Assembly: GCF_000472925.1 (NCBI RefSeq)
Contig: NZ_AXAS01000033.1
Span: 53,321-117,320 of the forward strand
DNA length: 64,000 nt
Source of the DNA: Bradyrhizobium sp. Ec3.3
GTDB taxonomy: Bacteria; Pseudomonadota; Alphaproteobacteria; Rhizobiales; Xanthobacteraceae
Reading direction: 5' to 3'
Shown: piece after piece, positions 43,878-52,880 of the stretch
Layout: each line of letters opens with the position of its first letter
Numbering within the stretch: the stretch's first letter is position 1
Program-made: the position numbers and the translations under genes
Notes under the pieces: model-generated
Told to the model about the DNA's origin: nothing
The model's database searches: none
What the model saw: the letters and a program-made list of their open reading frames with translations, nothing else

Positions 43878-44849
43878 ATGAATGTGCACGCCAGCGCTTT
43901 GGCCGAAGCCCATCTTCCTGACGAACAGACCACCGCCTTTGCCCGCGACGCCATCGGAGATCTGTCGCAGCAGCCGAAAAAGCTGTCTCCGAAGTATTTC
44001 TACGACGCGACGGGATCAGAGCTGTTCGAAGCGATCACGCGCCTGCCGGAATATTATCCGACGCGCACCGAGCTCTCGATCCTGCGCGAGCGCGGCAGTG
44101 AGATCGCGAAGATCATCCCGGAGCATGCGGCACTGGTCGAGTTCGGCGCCGGCGCGACCACCAAGGTCCGCCTGCTCCTGAAGCATTGCAGGTTCGCCGC
44201 CTACGTGCCCGTCGACATCTCAGGCGATTTCCTTCACGGGCAGGCGAACGGCCTGCGGCATGATTTTCCCTCGCTCGGCATCCATCCGGTGGCCGCAGAC
44301 TTCACCACGCCGTTTGAGCTGCCGCCAGCAGTCGCCTCGCTGTCGAAGGTCGGCTTCTTCCCGGGCTCGACCATCGGTAATTTCGAGCCGCATGAAGCCA
44401 AGGCATTCCTGAAGAGCGCGCGGAAGATTCTGGGCCAGGGCGCGTTGATGATTATCGGTGCCGACCTGGAGAAGGACGAGCGGGTGCTCCACGAGGCCTA
44501 TAACGACGCAGCCGGTGTCACCGCCCGCTTCAATCTCAACGTGCTCGTCCGCATCAACCGCGAGCTCGGCGGCAATTTCGACCTCTCCGCCTTCACCCAT
44601 CGCGCGATCTACAATCGCGAGCAGCACCGCATCGAGATGCACCTGATCAGCAGGAAGAGCCAGACCGTGCGCATGCTGGGCACGAGCTTCTCGTTCCGGC
44701 CCGGCGAGAGCATCCATACCGAAAACAGCTACAAATACAGCCTGGAGCGGTTTGCAGCGCTGGCGCGCGGTGCCGGCTGGCGCGTGCGGGAGACTTGGAC
44801 CGACGCGGCACGAATGTTCTCCGTGCATGCGCTGGTCACGTCGGAGTAG
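43878..44849 (+). CDS. egtD: L-histidine N-alpha-methyltransferase EgtD
   Basis: EgtD trimethylates histidine with three SAM to give hercynine, the first step of ergothioneine synthesis. The 323-residue protein shows LSPKYFYDATGSELFEAITRLPEYYPTR, the SAM site LVEFGAGATTKVRLLLKH, FFPGSTIGNFEPHEA and LNVLVRINRELGGNF. It is directly downstream of egtB, 51 bp after its stop, and the pair forms a minimal operon. The ATG at 43878 has GGAGAG upstream. Confidence 0.96.
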   Translation: MNVHASALAEAHLPDEQTTAFARDAIGDLSQQPKKLSPKYFYDATGSELFEAITRLPEYYPTRTELSILRERGSEIAKIIPEHAALVEFGAGATTKVRLLLKHCRFAAYVPVDISGDFLHGQANGLRHDFPSLGIHPVAADFTTPFELPPAVASLSKVGFFPGSTIGNFEPHEAKAFLKSARKILGQGALMIIGADLEKDERVLHEAYNDAAGVTARFNLNVLVRINRELGGNFDLSAFTHRAIYNREQHRIEMHLISRKSQTVRMLGTSFSFRPGESIHTENSYKYSLERFAALARGAGWRVRETWTDAARMFSVHALVTSE

Positions 44850-44860
44850 AGCAGACCAGC

Positions 44861-45529
44861 CTATTGCACCAGAACGGGCTTCGGCCGGCGCATCAAGCCG
44901 AGCTTCAGGTGCCATTTGCGCGTGCCGGTCAGGACATCCTTGACCGGCGTCAGCATGGAGTCCCACATCCTGTATCCGGCGCTGTCGAGCTTCCAACCCT
45001 CGATCATGCCGTCGAAATTCGGGCCGGCGGCGTTGGAGCCGACGAGCCGGGTGAATCGGCCGTCCGGCCCCGCTTCATAGACCTTGTCGAGATCCAACGT
45101 GCTGCAATCCCCGTCCGGCATCCGATCGATATCGGCGGTGTAGAGAAACTGATGAACGGCATCCCCGCCGTCCCGCCTCGGAACTATGAATTCGAGCTCG
45201 GCCGCAAGAAAAAGATGGTCGGCACGAAACGGCATGCTGAATGGTGTGAAGCCGATATTGCTGAAATTCCAGCGTCGGTCGATGACGGCCTGCGCCGTAA
45301 ATCGCGCGGTGCCATCGTCCGCCGAGAGGACACGCGTGCCGGCATTGGGCGCCTGCCAATCCCCGGTGCCGAATACCAGGCGAACCGGCACGCCGGCGAG
45401 CGGCTTGTAGTCCCGATCCGTCAGCTTGAGCTCGACCTCCAGCAGGACCGTCTCGTCGGCCAAGCCGGAGGTCGACGAGAACGTCATGATCGCAAGGCAG
45501 GTCAAGCAGCTCCAGAAGGCGTGGCTCAT
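44861..45529 (-). CDS. Secreted hypothetical protein, 222 aa
   Basis: A Cys-containing N-terminal signal (MSHAFWSCLTCLAIMTFSST) ends near residue 24. The mature part looks like a beta-rich carboxypeptidase-regulatory or Ig-like domain (LTDRDYKPLAGVPVRLVFGTGDW), which is common in cell-surface proteins. A second region (LDKVYEAGPDGRFTRLVGSN) is unassigned. No family is firmly recognised. It is convergent with egtD, 11 bp apart. Confidence 0.65.
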   Translation of the reverse strand: MSHAFWSCLTCLAIMTFSSTSGLADETVLLEVELKLTDRDYKPLAGVPVRLVFGTGDWQAPNAGTRVLSADDGTARFTAQAVIDRRWNFSNIGFTPFSMPFRADHLFLAAELEFIVPRRDGGDAVHQFLYTADIDRMPDGDCSTLDLDKVYEAGPDGRFTRLVGSNAAGPNFDGMIEGWKLDSAGYRMWDSMLTPVKDVLTGTRKWHLKLGLMRRPKPVLVQ

Positions 45530-45548
45530 GTCGGCTCCGCGTGCCCGG

Positions 45549-46088
45549 CTAAAGACAGTCGATGTAAGCGAGCTTGCTGTCGCAGTGGCGACAGCGGAAG
45601 ACGTAGGCTGTCGGCCCGCGGTCGCGGTTGAGCGAGGTGAGGAATCGCGTCGCGGCGTCGCCGGACACGCCGCGATCGTGCACGATCTGCATCATCAACG
45701 TGCCCTCGAGCTGCGGATGGCGTGCGCGGATCTCGGCATGGCCTGCAGGCTCGATGAAGGCGGCCGCGTCACCGCAACAGGCCATCCACTGCTCCTGCTG
45801 CCAGCCGGAGAAGCCCGGGGTGCGCAAGGCGATCTCCTCGACGACCTCGCGGGGAATCTCGTCCGGGAAGAGCGCTTCGTCGACGAAGCTCGCGTCGAAT
45901 GTCTCATGCGCCGAGCCGTCGGCGATGCACCACGGACAGAGCGCCTCGTCGAGCTCCGCCTCGCAATAGCTTGGTCCCATATAGATGAAGCCACGCCGCT
46001 GATCGCAGCAAACGCATTGCGCCTCGGAAGCAACGATGCTGCCGCTTGCAATCGGATCGGGATGATATCGGAAGACGGGAAGGTCCAT
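45549..46088 (-). CDS. CbrC-family (UPF0167) protein
   Basis: The 179-residue protein starts near MDLPVFRYHPDPIASGSIV and contains zinc-like cysteine pairs (QCVCCDQRRGFIYMGPSYC, LCPWCIADGSAHE), QWMACCGDAAAFI and a C-terminal FRCRHCDSKLAYID. This is the CbrC/UPF0167 family, linked in E. coli to colicin or stress sensitivity; its molecular function is not settled. ATG 46088 is preferred because the family begins at this point; a GTG start at 46118 would add ten residues. Confidence 0.85.
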   Translation of the reverse strand: MDLPVFRYHPDPIASGSIVASEAQCVCCDQRRGFIYMGPSYCEAELDEALCPWCIADGSAHETFDASFVDEALFPDEIPREVVEEIALRTPGFSGWQQEQWMACCGDAAAFIEPAGHAEIRARHPQLEGTLMMQIVHDRGVSGDAATRFLTSLNRDRGPTAYVFRCRHCDSKLAYIDCL

Positions 46089-46149
46089 GTCTGTCGGAGC
46101 CTTGACGAGGGACATCACAAATTCGGTTACGAGCGATGCGCTGGCCCGC

Positions 46150-46671
46150 TCACTGCTTCTTCAGCCATTGCGTCAGCATCTCCCGGATCGACCATTTCGT
46201 GGTGTGGAAGCTGTCGATGCGCCAGTGGCCCTCCTCCTGGACGAAATCATAGGTTACGACCGCCGGCGGGCCGGGCCGGTAATAGGGCTTGCGGTAGTTC
46301 AGCTTCACCGCGAGCACCGCCGCATTGGCGGTCGCGTTCTGGCGCGTGATCGTGAAACTCTCGAGCTCGAGTCCATTGGTGTCGGTGGTCGGATCGAAAT
46401 CGATCGGACCTGTGTCGTCATCGGGCGCCTTCCTGGCGTCGCACCTGGCCCAGAGCGCCAGCAGCGACTTCGAGAGGAATTTGGTCCGCTGCTGCGGCTT
46501 CAGCCAATCGGGGTACTCGCCTTTGACGGCCTCGCGATAGATGCCCGTCAACATGTCGGTCGGTGTCGCCTCGCCTGCATGCGCGAGGGACGGGGCCGCC
46601 GGAAGCAGCGTCGCGGCAATGCAGGCGCAAAACGCCCCGGCAAGGTCGGCACGGCGCGAGACGTCGGGCAT
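46150..46671 (-). CDS. Exported hypothetical protein (DUF3828-like)
   Basis: A leader with a hydrophobic stretch (AFCACIAATLLPAAPSLAHA, to about residue 32) precedes a small alpha/beta domain with the pattern MLTGIYREAV, FLSKSLLALWARCDAR, and VTYDFVQEEGHWRIDSF. The terminal repeat of strands and a helix resembles the DUF3828 family of exported proteins. The function is unknown. It lies between the CbrC gene and LtrA on the same strand. Confidence 0.65.
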   Translation of the reverse strand: MPDVSRRADLAGAFCACIAATLLPAAPSLAHAGEATPTDMLTGIYREAVKGEYPDWLKPQQRTKFLSKSLLALWARCDARKAPDDDTGPIDFDPTTDTNGLELESFTITRQNATANAAVLAVKLNYRKPYYRPGPPAVVTYDFVQEEGHWRIDSFHTTKWSIREMLTQWLKKQ

Positions 46672-46730
46672 AAATGATATCCCCTGGCGAAGAACGGCTC
46701 GTGGTTAGACGTCCGATCGGCACCCGCGGT

Positions 46731-47918
46731 TCAATCAGCCTCTTCGGCCTTCGCGCGCAACGACACCGACTCCCACACCGCCACCACGATCAGGATCGCC
46801 GTCGTCGCAATCGAGAGCCAGAGCGGCGACAGCTCGCCGCCGAACCAGCCGAGACCAAGCAGCGCGAGGATGCCGACGCCATGCGAGAGCTGGAGGAAGC
46901 CGCGGATGGTGTGCTTGAACAGGATGGTGCCGACCAAAAACACCAGGGGACCGCCGACCGTGCTCAAGACCGTTCTGAGATCGGAATGTCCGGTTGGGTG
47001 CTTCAGCACGAGCTCATCCGACACGGCGGTCAGGATGATGCCGGCGATGATCGGCATGTGCAGGTAGGTGTAGGCGAGCCGCGCCAGCCGGCCGGACTCG
47101 GCTGATTTCGAGATCAGCTCCGAGCCCGCTTCCGCACCTTTGTGGAAATAGATCCACCACATCGCGATGCTGCCGAGGAGAGCTGCAAGAAAGGCGGAGA
47201 TATTTTCACCGGTCCAGCTCAGTTCGCCAAAGGTCGCGCCGTTGACGACGATCGCCTCGCCGAGCGCGATGATGATGAAGCCGGCGCAGCGCTCGGCCAT
47301 GTGGCCGCCCTCGACGCTCCAGGCCTCCATCGAGGAAAATCCCAGCTTCGGGACCCAGAAGCGCGCGGCCGGCGAGATGTATTCGAAGGCGACGGCCGCG
47401 AGCCAGAACCACAGCCGCGCCTCTCCCTCCGCTAACCCGCCTGCGATCCACAGCACGGCAGAGACGGAAAGCCAGGCCAGGATGCGGATCGCATTATGCC
47501 GCACCAAAATCCGGTGCGGCGGCGTTGCGAACAGCCAGAAGGCTGTCCGCCCGACCTGCATGGAGGCATACGCGATCGCAAACCACAGCCCACGCCCCTC
47601 GAATGCCGTCGGGATCGAGATCGACAGCACGAGGCCGCCCAGCATCATCAGGAAGAGCAGGACGCGGACCGGCGTCAGCTCGGGGTTCAGCCAGTTGGTG
47701 ACCCACGCGGTGTAGACCCAGACCCACCACACCGCGAGGAACAGCAGCGTGACCTGGACCGCGCCGAGCGGCGTGAAACGGCCGAGCAGTGTGTGCGAAA
47801 TCTGCGTGACGGCGTAGACGAAGACGAGATCGAAGAACAGCTCGACATAAGTCACGCGGCTCGGCTGGTCCGGCACGATGACACGAAACATCGCGCCGCG
47901 TGGATTGTCCGCAGCCAT
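46731..47918 (-). CDS. Low-temperature-requirement A (LtrA) family membrane protein
   Basis: The 395-residue protein has about ten hydrophobic helices and starts with the LtrA signature VTYVELFFDLVFVYAVTQISH. Other conserved pieces are FWVPKLGFSSMEAWSVEGGHMAERCAGFIIIALGEAIVVNGAT. The family was named from a Listeria locus required for growth in cold; the biochemical role is unknown. It lies 34 bp downstream of bolA on the same strand. A membrane transporter or channel function is inferred from topology only. Confidence 0.9.
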   Translation of the reverse strand: MAADNPRGAMFRVIVPDQPSRVTYVELFFDLVFVYAVTQISHTLLGRFTPLGAVQVTLLFLAVWWVWVYTAWVTNWLNPELTPVRVLLFLMMLGGLVLSISIPTAFEGRGLWFAIAYASMQVGRTAFWLFATPPHRILVRHNAIRILAWLSVSAVLWIAGGLAEGEARLWFWLAAVAFEYISPAARFWVPKLGFSSMEAWSVEGGHMAERCAGFIIIALGEAIVVNGATFGELSWTGENISAFLAALLGSIAMWWIYFHKGAEAGSELISKSAESGRLARLAYTYLHMPIIAGIILTAVSDELVLKHPTGHSDLRTVLSTVGGPLVFLVGTILFKHTIRGFLQLSHGVGILALLGLGWFGGELSPLWLSIATTAILIVVAVWESVSLRAKAEEAD

Positions 47919-47952
47919 CGCCTACCCCGCCGGCAAAAAGATCAATTCGACA

Positions 47953-48189
47953 TCAGCTTCCCGGCACGCCGGTCTGCAGCGCCAGCGCGTGAAGCACGCC
48001 GCCCATCTGGCCGCGCAGCGACTGATAGACGATCTGGTGCTGCTGGACGCGGGACTTGCCACGGAAAGATTCCGAGATCACGGTCGCGGCATAATGGTCG
48101 CCGTCACCGGCGAGGTCCCGGATCGTCACCTCGGCATCGGGGATCGCTGCCTTGATCATCGCCTCGATATCGTGGGCGTCCATTGGCAT
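47953..48189 (-). CDS. bolA: BolA-family protein
   Basis: The 78-residue protein is a compact BolA domain: DAHDIEAMIKAAIPDAEVTIRDLAGDGDHYAATVISESFRGKSRVQQHQIVYQSL, with the conserved His (VQQHQIVYQSL) that ligates the 2Fe-2S cluster shared with CGFS glutaredoxins. GrxD-type proteins are its usual partners. Here grxD is 5.7 kb downstream (41956), with ergothioneine and other genes between. Either the M1 or M3 ATG could be the start. Confidence 0.93.
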   Translation of the reverse strand: MPMDAHDIEAMIKAAIPDAEVTIRDLAGDGDHYAATVISESFRGKSRVQQHQIVYQSLRGQMGGVLHALALQTGVPGS

Positions 48190-48379
48190 TCTGCTCTCGC
48201 TCCTGTCTTCGCAATTCAGGCCTTCGAATCACTTGCCGGGGTCCCCGGGACCGGCAGGCCCAAACTTAGCGTGAACGGCCTTCTGGGTCACGCTTCCAGC
48301 CACTATATTTCCCCCTCAAGCGGGATAAAGGCACGACAAAGTGCCGCGCGCGGCCAATCGACCAAAAAGGCGTGAACTC

Positions 48380-48739
48380 ATGAAGCTTCCGGGCCCCGAC
48401 CACCCCATCACCATCACTCACAACCCTAGGCGCGTCCGCGTGACGGCGGGCGACGTCGTGATCGCCGACACCGCGAAGGCGCTGACCCTGAAGGAGGGTC
48501 GGTATCCGGCCGTCCAATACGTGCCGCGGGAGGATACCAACATGGCCTTGCTCGAGCGGACCGACCGCGTCACCCATTGTCCCTACAAGGGGGACGCCAG
48601 CTATTTCAGCGTCAAGGCCAACGGCAAGACGCTGGACAACGCGATCTGGACCTACGAGACGCCGTTCCCCGCCATGACGGAGATCTCCGGCCATCTCGCC
48701 TTCTATCCGGACAAGGTGAAAATCGAGGAAGTCGGGTAG
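48380..48739 (+). CDS. DUF427 domain protein
   Basis: The 119-residue protein reads ITHNPRRVRVTAGDVVIADTAKALTLKEGRYPAVQYVPREDTNMALL and has THCPYKGDASYFSV, characteristic of DUF427 (a small beta-barrel family of unknown function). The ATG at 48380 opens the conserved MKLPGPDHPITI start. It is divergent from bolA. The family is common in alphaproteobacteria and actinobacteria; no pathway is established. Confidence 0.88.
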   Translation: MKLPGPDHPITITHNPRRVRVTAGDVVIADTAKALTLKEGRYPAVQYVPREDTNMALLERTDRVTHCPYKGDASYFSVKANGKTLDNAIWTYETPFPAMTEISGHLAFYPDKVKIEEVG

Positions 48740-48743
48740 TCTC

Positions 48744-48801
48744 GTCATTCCGGGGCGATACGAAGCATCGAGCTGGTGCTAACGCACCATTCCGAAATGA
48801 C
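48744..48801. repeat. Short GTCATTCC...AATGAC palindromic repeat
   Basis: The stretch runs from GTCATTCCGG to GAAATGAC with a GC-rich inner stem, in the convergent gap between DUF427 and DUF1328 genes. It is a shorter relative of the palindromic units at 34612 and 50385. Confidence 0.5.
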
Positions 48802-48809
48802 GAACTCAG

Positions 48810-48983
48810 CTACGCCCTGAATATCGTGAGCCCCAACACCAGGAGCACCAGGAAGATCACGACGAAGACGTAGAACAGGAAGCGCGCGACGTCGGCGGAC
48901 GCGGCCGAAATGCCGGTAAAGCCGAGCACGCCGGCCACGATCGAGATCAGGAGGAAGATCAGAGCCCACTTCAAAATCGTCAT
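48810..48983 (-). CDS. DUF1328 small membrane protein (YtjA-like), 57 aa
   Basis: The peptide reads MTILKWALIFLLISIVAGVL then a short loop and a second helix (FLFYVFVVIFLVLLVLGLTI). Two-helix proteins of this kind form the DUF1328/YtjA family, found in many bacteria and often in the general stress regulon. The ATG at 48983 has GGAGCGG upstream. A GGAAC-N16-AGTT promoter-like sequence lies 64-88 bp upstream. Confidence 0.88.
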   Translation of the reverse strand: MTILKWALIFLLISIVAGVLGFTGISAASADVARFLFYVFVVIFLVLLVLGLTIFRA

Positions 48984-49046
48984 CGTCCGCTCCGCGAAAC
49001 CTCCGCGCCGCCGGGAAGGCGGCGGTTGAAAACGTTGCGAGGTCTA

Positions 49047-49071
49047 AACTTATAGGAGAACGGCCGGTTCC
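49047..49071 (-). promoter_or_regulatory. Candidate EcfG (general stress) promoter of the DUF1328 gene
   Basis: On the minus strand GGAAC (49071-49067) is followed by 16 bases and then AGTT (49050-49047), a near match to the EcfG consensus GGAAC-N16/17-CGTT. It sits 64 bp upstream of the DUF1328 start. The family is often stress-induced, which fits. Confidence 0.45.
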
Positions 49072-49181
49072 TCCGTGATTGGTGCGGTGCGCTGGCCGAG
49101 ACCGCGCTGCCAAACAGGCCTTGCTGAATCAGGTTCCCGGCGGCAACATCCGGTTCTGGGAAAGACGCGACCGGGGCGACC

Positions 49182-50369
49182 ATGACAACGATCTCACCTA
49201 CGGCGACGGCTGGTGCGGACGTCAGCGCAGCTCCCAAGAGCAAGACGCGAAACCTGTCGCTGGATCGGGCGCGTACGTTCCTGACCCTGGTGGTGCTGTT
49301 GCACCACGCCGTCATCCCCTACACCTATTTTGGTCACACCGATCCGACCGAGTGGATCGGGTTCGATTTGATCGTGCTCGCCAATGACTCGTTCTTCATG
49401 GCGATGTTCTTCTTCCTGTCGGGGCTGTTCGTATGGCCCGGCCTCGGCCACAAGGCGCCGCTGGCCTTCATCCGCGACCGCCTGCTGCGGCTCGGCCTGC
49501 CGTTTGCGATCTGTGCGCTGACGCTGATCCCGCTCGCCTATTACGCGCTGGCATTGCAGGGCGGCTCCGATCTCACCTTCCCGGCGTTCTGGTGGAAGAC
49601 GGTGACGGTCGGCCCGTGGCCAAGCGGTCCGATCTGGTTCGTCTGGGTGCTGCTCGCCTTCGACGTCACCGCGTGCCTGCTCTACCGGGTCTCGTCGACG
49701 CTGGTGTTTCCGATCAACCGGGTCTCGCAATCGGGCTTCAAGGAGCCGTGGCAGTTCTGGCTGCTGCTCTGGATCGTCACCGAGATCGCCTACATCCCGA
49801 TGCTGATCTATTACGGCGTCAATCACTGGTTCGAGTTTGGGCCGTTCTCGGTGCAGGCGAGCCGCGTCCTGCTCTATGCGTCCTACTTCTTCATCGGCGC
49901 CGGTGTCGGCTGCGCCGGCATGGCCACCGGCGTGCTGGGTCCGGACGGCCAGTTACCGAAAAGCCGATGGAGCTGGCTGTTCGTCACCCTGCTCCCCTAC
50001 GCGGGCATGTGGTGCATGATCTTCGTCAAGCGCGAGATCCTGGGCAATCCGCCTCATCTGCCGTGGTGGTACCATTCGATCTACGGCACGTTCTTCGTGC
50101 TGTTCTCGGCATCGATCCTGCTGACGATCCTCGCCTTCTTCCTGCATTCGAAAGCACCGGGACCGACCTTGCTCGACCGCATGCAGGGCGAAGCCTACGG
50201 CATGTTCCTGGTGCACTACCCGATCGTGCTTTGGATCCAGTATTATCTGTTCGACGTCAGCGTGCCGGCGATCGTCAAGGCGGCGATCGCGTTCGTGCTC
50301 ACGGTAATCCTGAGCTGGGCCGCCACGGCAGCGCTGCGGAAAATTCCCGGCGCGACAAGGGTCCTATAG
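49182..50369 (+). CDS. Acyltransferase-3 family membrane protein
   Basis: The 395-residue protein has about ten membrane helices and starts the conserved LSLDRARTFLTLVVLLHHAV, whose Arg and His are typical of the acyltransferase-3 (PF01757) family. SFFMAMFFFLSGLFVWPGL and AFIRDRLLRLGLPF are also family features. These enzymes add or move acetyl, succinyl or similar groups on lipids, glycans or peptidoglycan. No sugar or glycan genes flank it, so the acceptor is unknown. The ATG at 49182 lacks a strong ribosome site. Confidence 0.9.
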   Translation: MTTISPTATAGADVSAAPKSKTRNLSLDRARTFLTLVVLLHHAVIPYTYFGHTDPTEWIGFDLIVLANDSFFMAMFFFLSGLFVWPGLGHKAPLAFIRDRLLRLGLPFAICALTLIPLAYYALALQGGSDLTFPAFWWKTVTVGPWPSGPIWFVWVLLAFDVTACLLYRVSSTLVFPINRVSQSGFKEPWQFWLLLWIVTEIAYIPMLIYYGVNHWFEFGPFSVQASRVLLYASYFFIGAGVGCAGMATGVLGPDGQLPKSRWSWLFVTLLPYAGMWCMIFVKREILGNPPHLPWWYHSIYGTFFVLFSASILLTILAFFLHSKAPGPTLLDRMQGEAYGMFLVHYPIVLWIQYYLFDVSVPAIVKAAIAFVLTVILSWAATAALRKIPGATRVL

Positions 50370-50384
50370 AGCAAACTATCGCTC

Positions 50385-50468
50385 GTCATTGCGAGGAGCG
50401 AAGCGACGAAGCAATCCAGACTATCTCCGCGGAGGGATTCTGGATTGCTTCGCTGCGCTCGCAATGAC
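50385..50468. repeat. Palindromic intergenic repeat (second GTCATTGCGAG copy)
   Basis: GTCATTGCGAGGAGCGAAGC and a complementary arm ending GCTGCGCTCGCAATGAC make the same long hairpin as at 34612-34689, with a short indel in the left arm. It lies between convergent acyltransferase and purL ends. Confidence 0.8.
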
Positions 50469-50483
50469 GGAGAAAGTGGCGAC

Positions 50484-52697
50484 TTACGCCACCTTCGCGC
50501 CCATGTATTCCGGCAGCCAGCGCTCGAACGCGGTGCGCAGCGTCTCGATCTTGACCGGCGCCTCGCCGACAATCGCGATTGCGTCGCCGCCGGTGGTGCC
50601 GATGCGCACGCAGGGCACCTCACAGCCGCGCATCTTTGCAAGCACGAGGCCGGCCTGCGTCTCGGGCACCGTCACGATGTAGCGCGCCTGGTCCTCGCCG
50701 AACCAATAGGCGTGCGGCACGAGCGCTGTCGGCGCAGCTAGCAGGCGCGCGCCGATGCCGCTCGCCATCGCCATCTCGGCCAGCGCCACCAGAAGACCGC
50801 CATCAGAGAGGTCATGAGCCGCGGTCGCGGTGCCCGCATGGATCATGCCGCGCACGACGTCGCCATTGCGCTTTTCGGCGGCAAGATCGACCGGCGGCGG
50901 CGCGCCCTCCTCGCGACCGCAGATGTCGCGTAAGTAGACCGACTGGCCGAGCCAGCCATGGGTCTCGCCGATCAGGAGGATCGCCTCACCCTCGGCCTTG
51001 AAGGCGAGCGAAGCGGACTTGGTGAAATCATCGAGCACGCCGACGCCGCCGATCGAGGGCGTCGGCAGGATCGCGCGGCCATTGGTCTCGTTGTAGAGCG
51101 AGACGTTGCCGGACACGACCGGGAAATCCAGCGCGCGGCAGGCTTCCGAAATGCCCTTCAGGCAGCCGACGAACTGGCCCATGATCTCGGGCCGCTCCGG
51201 ATTGCCGAAATTGAGATTGTCGGTGATCGCGAGCGGCTTGCCGCCGACCGCGGTAATGTTGCGCCAGGCTTCGGCCACCGCCTGCTTACCACCCTCGAAT
51301 GGATCAGCCTCGCAATAGCGCGGCGTCACATCCACCGTCATCGCGAGCCCCTTCGGCCCGTCCTGTACGCGCACGACGGCAGCATCACCGCCGGGGCGCT
51401 GCAACGTGTTGCCGAGGATGACGTGGTCGTACTGCTCCCAGACCCAGCGCTTGCTGCACAGCTCGGGCGTGCCGATCAGCTTTTCGAGCGCAGCACCAAT
51501 GCCCATCGGCGCCGCGACCTCGCGGGCATGCACGACCGGCAGCGCGACGGAGGGGACATGCGGCCGGTCATAGACCGGCGCCTCGTCGCCGAGCTCCTTG
51601 ATCGGCAGGTCGGCCATGACGTCGCCGCCATGCTTGACCACGAAGCGCTTGGTGGGCGTGGTGTAGCCGACCACGGCGAAATCCAGCCCCCACTTCTTGA
51701 AGATCGCCTCGGCCTCTTTCTCCTTCTCGGGCTTGAGCACCATGAGCATGCGCTCCTGACTCTCCGAGAGCATCATCTCGTAGGCGCTCATGCCGGTCTC
51801 GCGCGTCGGCACCGCGTCGAGATCGAGATCGACGCCGAGGTCGCCCTTGGCGCCCATCTCGACTGCCGAGCATGTGAGCCCCGCCGCGCCCATGTCCTGG
51901 ATCGCGATGACGCAGCCCTTTTCCATGATCTCGAGACAGGCCTCGAGCAGCAGCTTCTCGGCAAAGGGATCGCCGACCTGCACGGTGGGACGCTTCTCCT
52001 CTGACTTGTCGTCGAACTCGGCCGACGCCATCGAGGCGCCGTGAATGCCGTCGCGCCCCGTCTTGGAGCCCAAATAGACGATCGGCATGTTCACGCCGGA
52101 GGCGGCCGCATAGAAGATCTTGTCGGCATCGGCGAGGCCGACAGCCATGGCGTTGACGAGGATGTTGCCGTCATAGCGGGTGTGGAAGCGCACCTGCCCG
52201 CCGACCGTCGGCACGCCGAAGGAATTGCCGTAGCCGCCGACGCCGGCGACGACGCCGGAGACGAGGTGCCGCGTCTTGGGATGCTCGGGTGCGCCGAAGC
52301 TCAGCGCGTTCAGGCAGGCGATGGGGCGCGCGCCCATGGTGAAGACGTCGCGCAAGATGCCGCCGACGCCGGTGGTCGCACCCTGATAGGGCTCGATGTA
52401 GCTCGGGTGGTTGTGGCTCTCCATCTTGAAGACGACAGCCTGCCCGTCGCCGATGTCGATCACGCCGGCATTCTCGCCGGGGCCCTGGATCACCCAGGGC
52501 GCCTTCGTCGGCAGGCCGCGCAGATGGATGCGCGAGGACTTGTACGAGCAGTGCTCGTTCCACATCGCCGAGAAGATGCCGAGCTCGGTGAAGGTCGGCT
52601 CCCGCCCGATCAGCTTCAGGATGCGCTCATACTCGTCGGGCTTGAGCCCGTGGGCGGCAACGAGTTCGGGGGTGATCTTCGGTTCGTTCTTGAGCAT
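50484..52697 (-). CDS. purL: Phosphoribosylformylglycinamidine synthase subunit PurL
   Basis: PurL is the ATP-dependent synthetase subunit of FGAM synthase; it needs PurQ (glutaminase) and PurS (bridge). The 737-residue length is that of small PurL. Motifs: NEHCSYKSSR, VVFKMESHNHPSYIEPYQGATTGVGGILRD, MGARPIACLNALSFG, and the second half VVSGNVSLYNETNGRAI and AAHDLSDGGLLVALAEMA. It is on the same strand as purQ, purS and purC but separated from purQ by a TPR gene and a divergent thioesterase gene. Confidence 0.98.
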   Translation of the reverse strand: MLKNEPKITPELVAAHGLKPDEYERILKLIGREPTFTELGIFSAMWNEHCSYKSSRIHLRGLPTKAPWVIQGPGENAGVIDIGDGQAVVFKMESHNHPSYIEPYQGATTGVGGILRDVFTMGARPIACLNALSFGAPEHPKTRHLVSGVVAGVGGYGNSFGVPTVGGQVRFHTRYDGNILVNAMAVGLADADKIFYAAASGVNMPIVYLGSKTGRDGIHGASMASAEFDDKSEEKRPTVQVGDPFAEKLLLEACLEIMEKGCVIAIQDMGAAGLTCSAVEMGAKGDLGVDLDLDAVPTRETGMSAYEMMLSESQERMLMVLKPEKEKEAEAIFKKWGLDFAVVGYTTPTKRFVVKHGGDVMADLPIKELGDEAPVYDRPHVPSVALPVVHAREVAAPMGIGAALEKLIGTPELCSKRWVWEQYDHVILGNTLQRPGGDAAVVRVQDGPKGLAMTVDVTPRYCEADPFEGGKQAVAEAWRNITAVGGKPLAITDNLNFGNPERPEIMGQFVGCLKGISEACRALDFPVVSGNVSLYNETNGRAILPTPSIGGVGVLDDFTKSASLAFKAEGEAILLIGETHGWLGQSVYLRDICGREEGAPPPVDLAAEKRNGDVVRGMIHAGTATAAHDLSDGGLLVALAEMAMASGIGARLLAAPTALVPHAYWFGEDQARYIVTVPETQAGLVLAKMRGCEVPCVRIGTTGGDAIAIVGEAPVKIETLRTAFERWLPEYMGAKVA

Positions 52698-52880
52698 GGA
52701 TTCGGCGCTTTCGGCGGGGTCTGGCCGTTCTTAGGAACATCCACGGCCTGGGAAAAGCCCTTTAAGGCGCATTTTCCCACTGTCCATAGTTTTGCAGAAG
52801 GGGCCCGCGGGAACAGGAATTGCACAGCGCGGACGGATCGGATTTAAGGGCAAAAACCCCTCATTTGAAGGCCCCATTCC

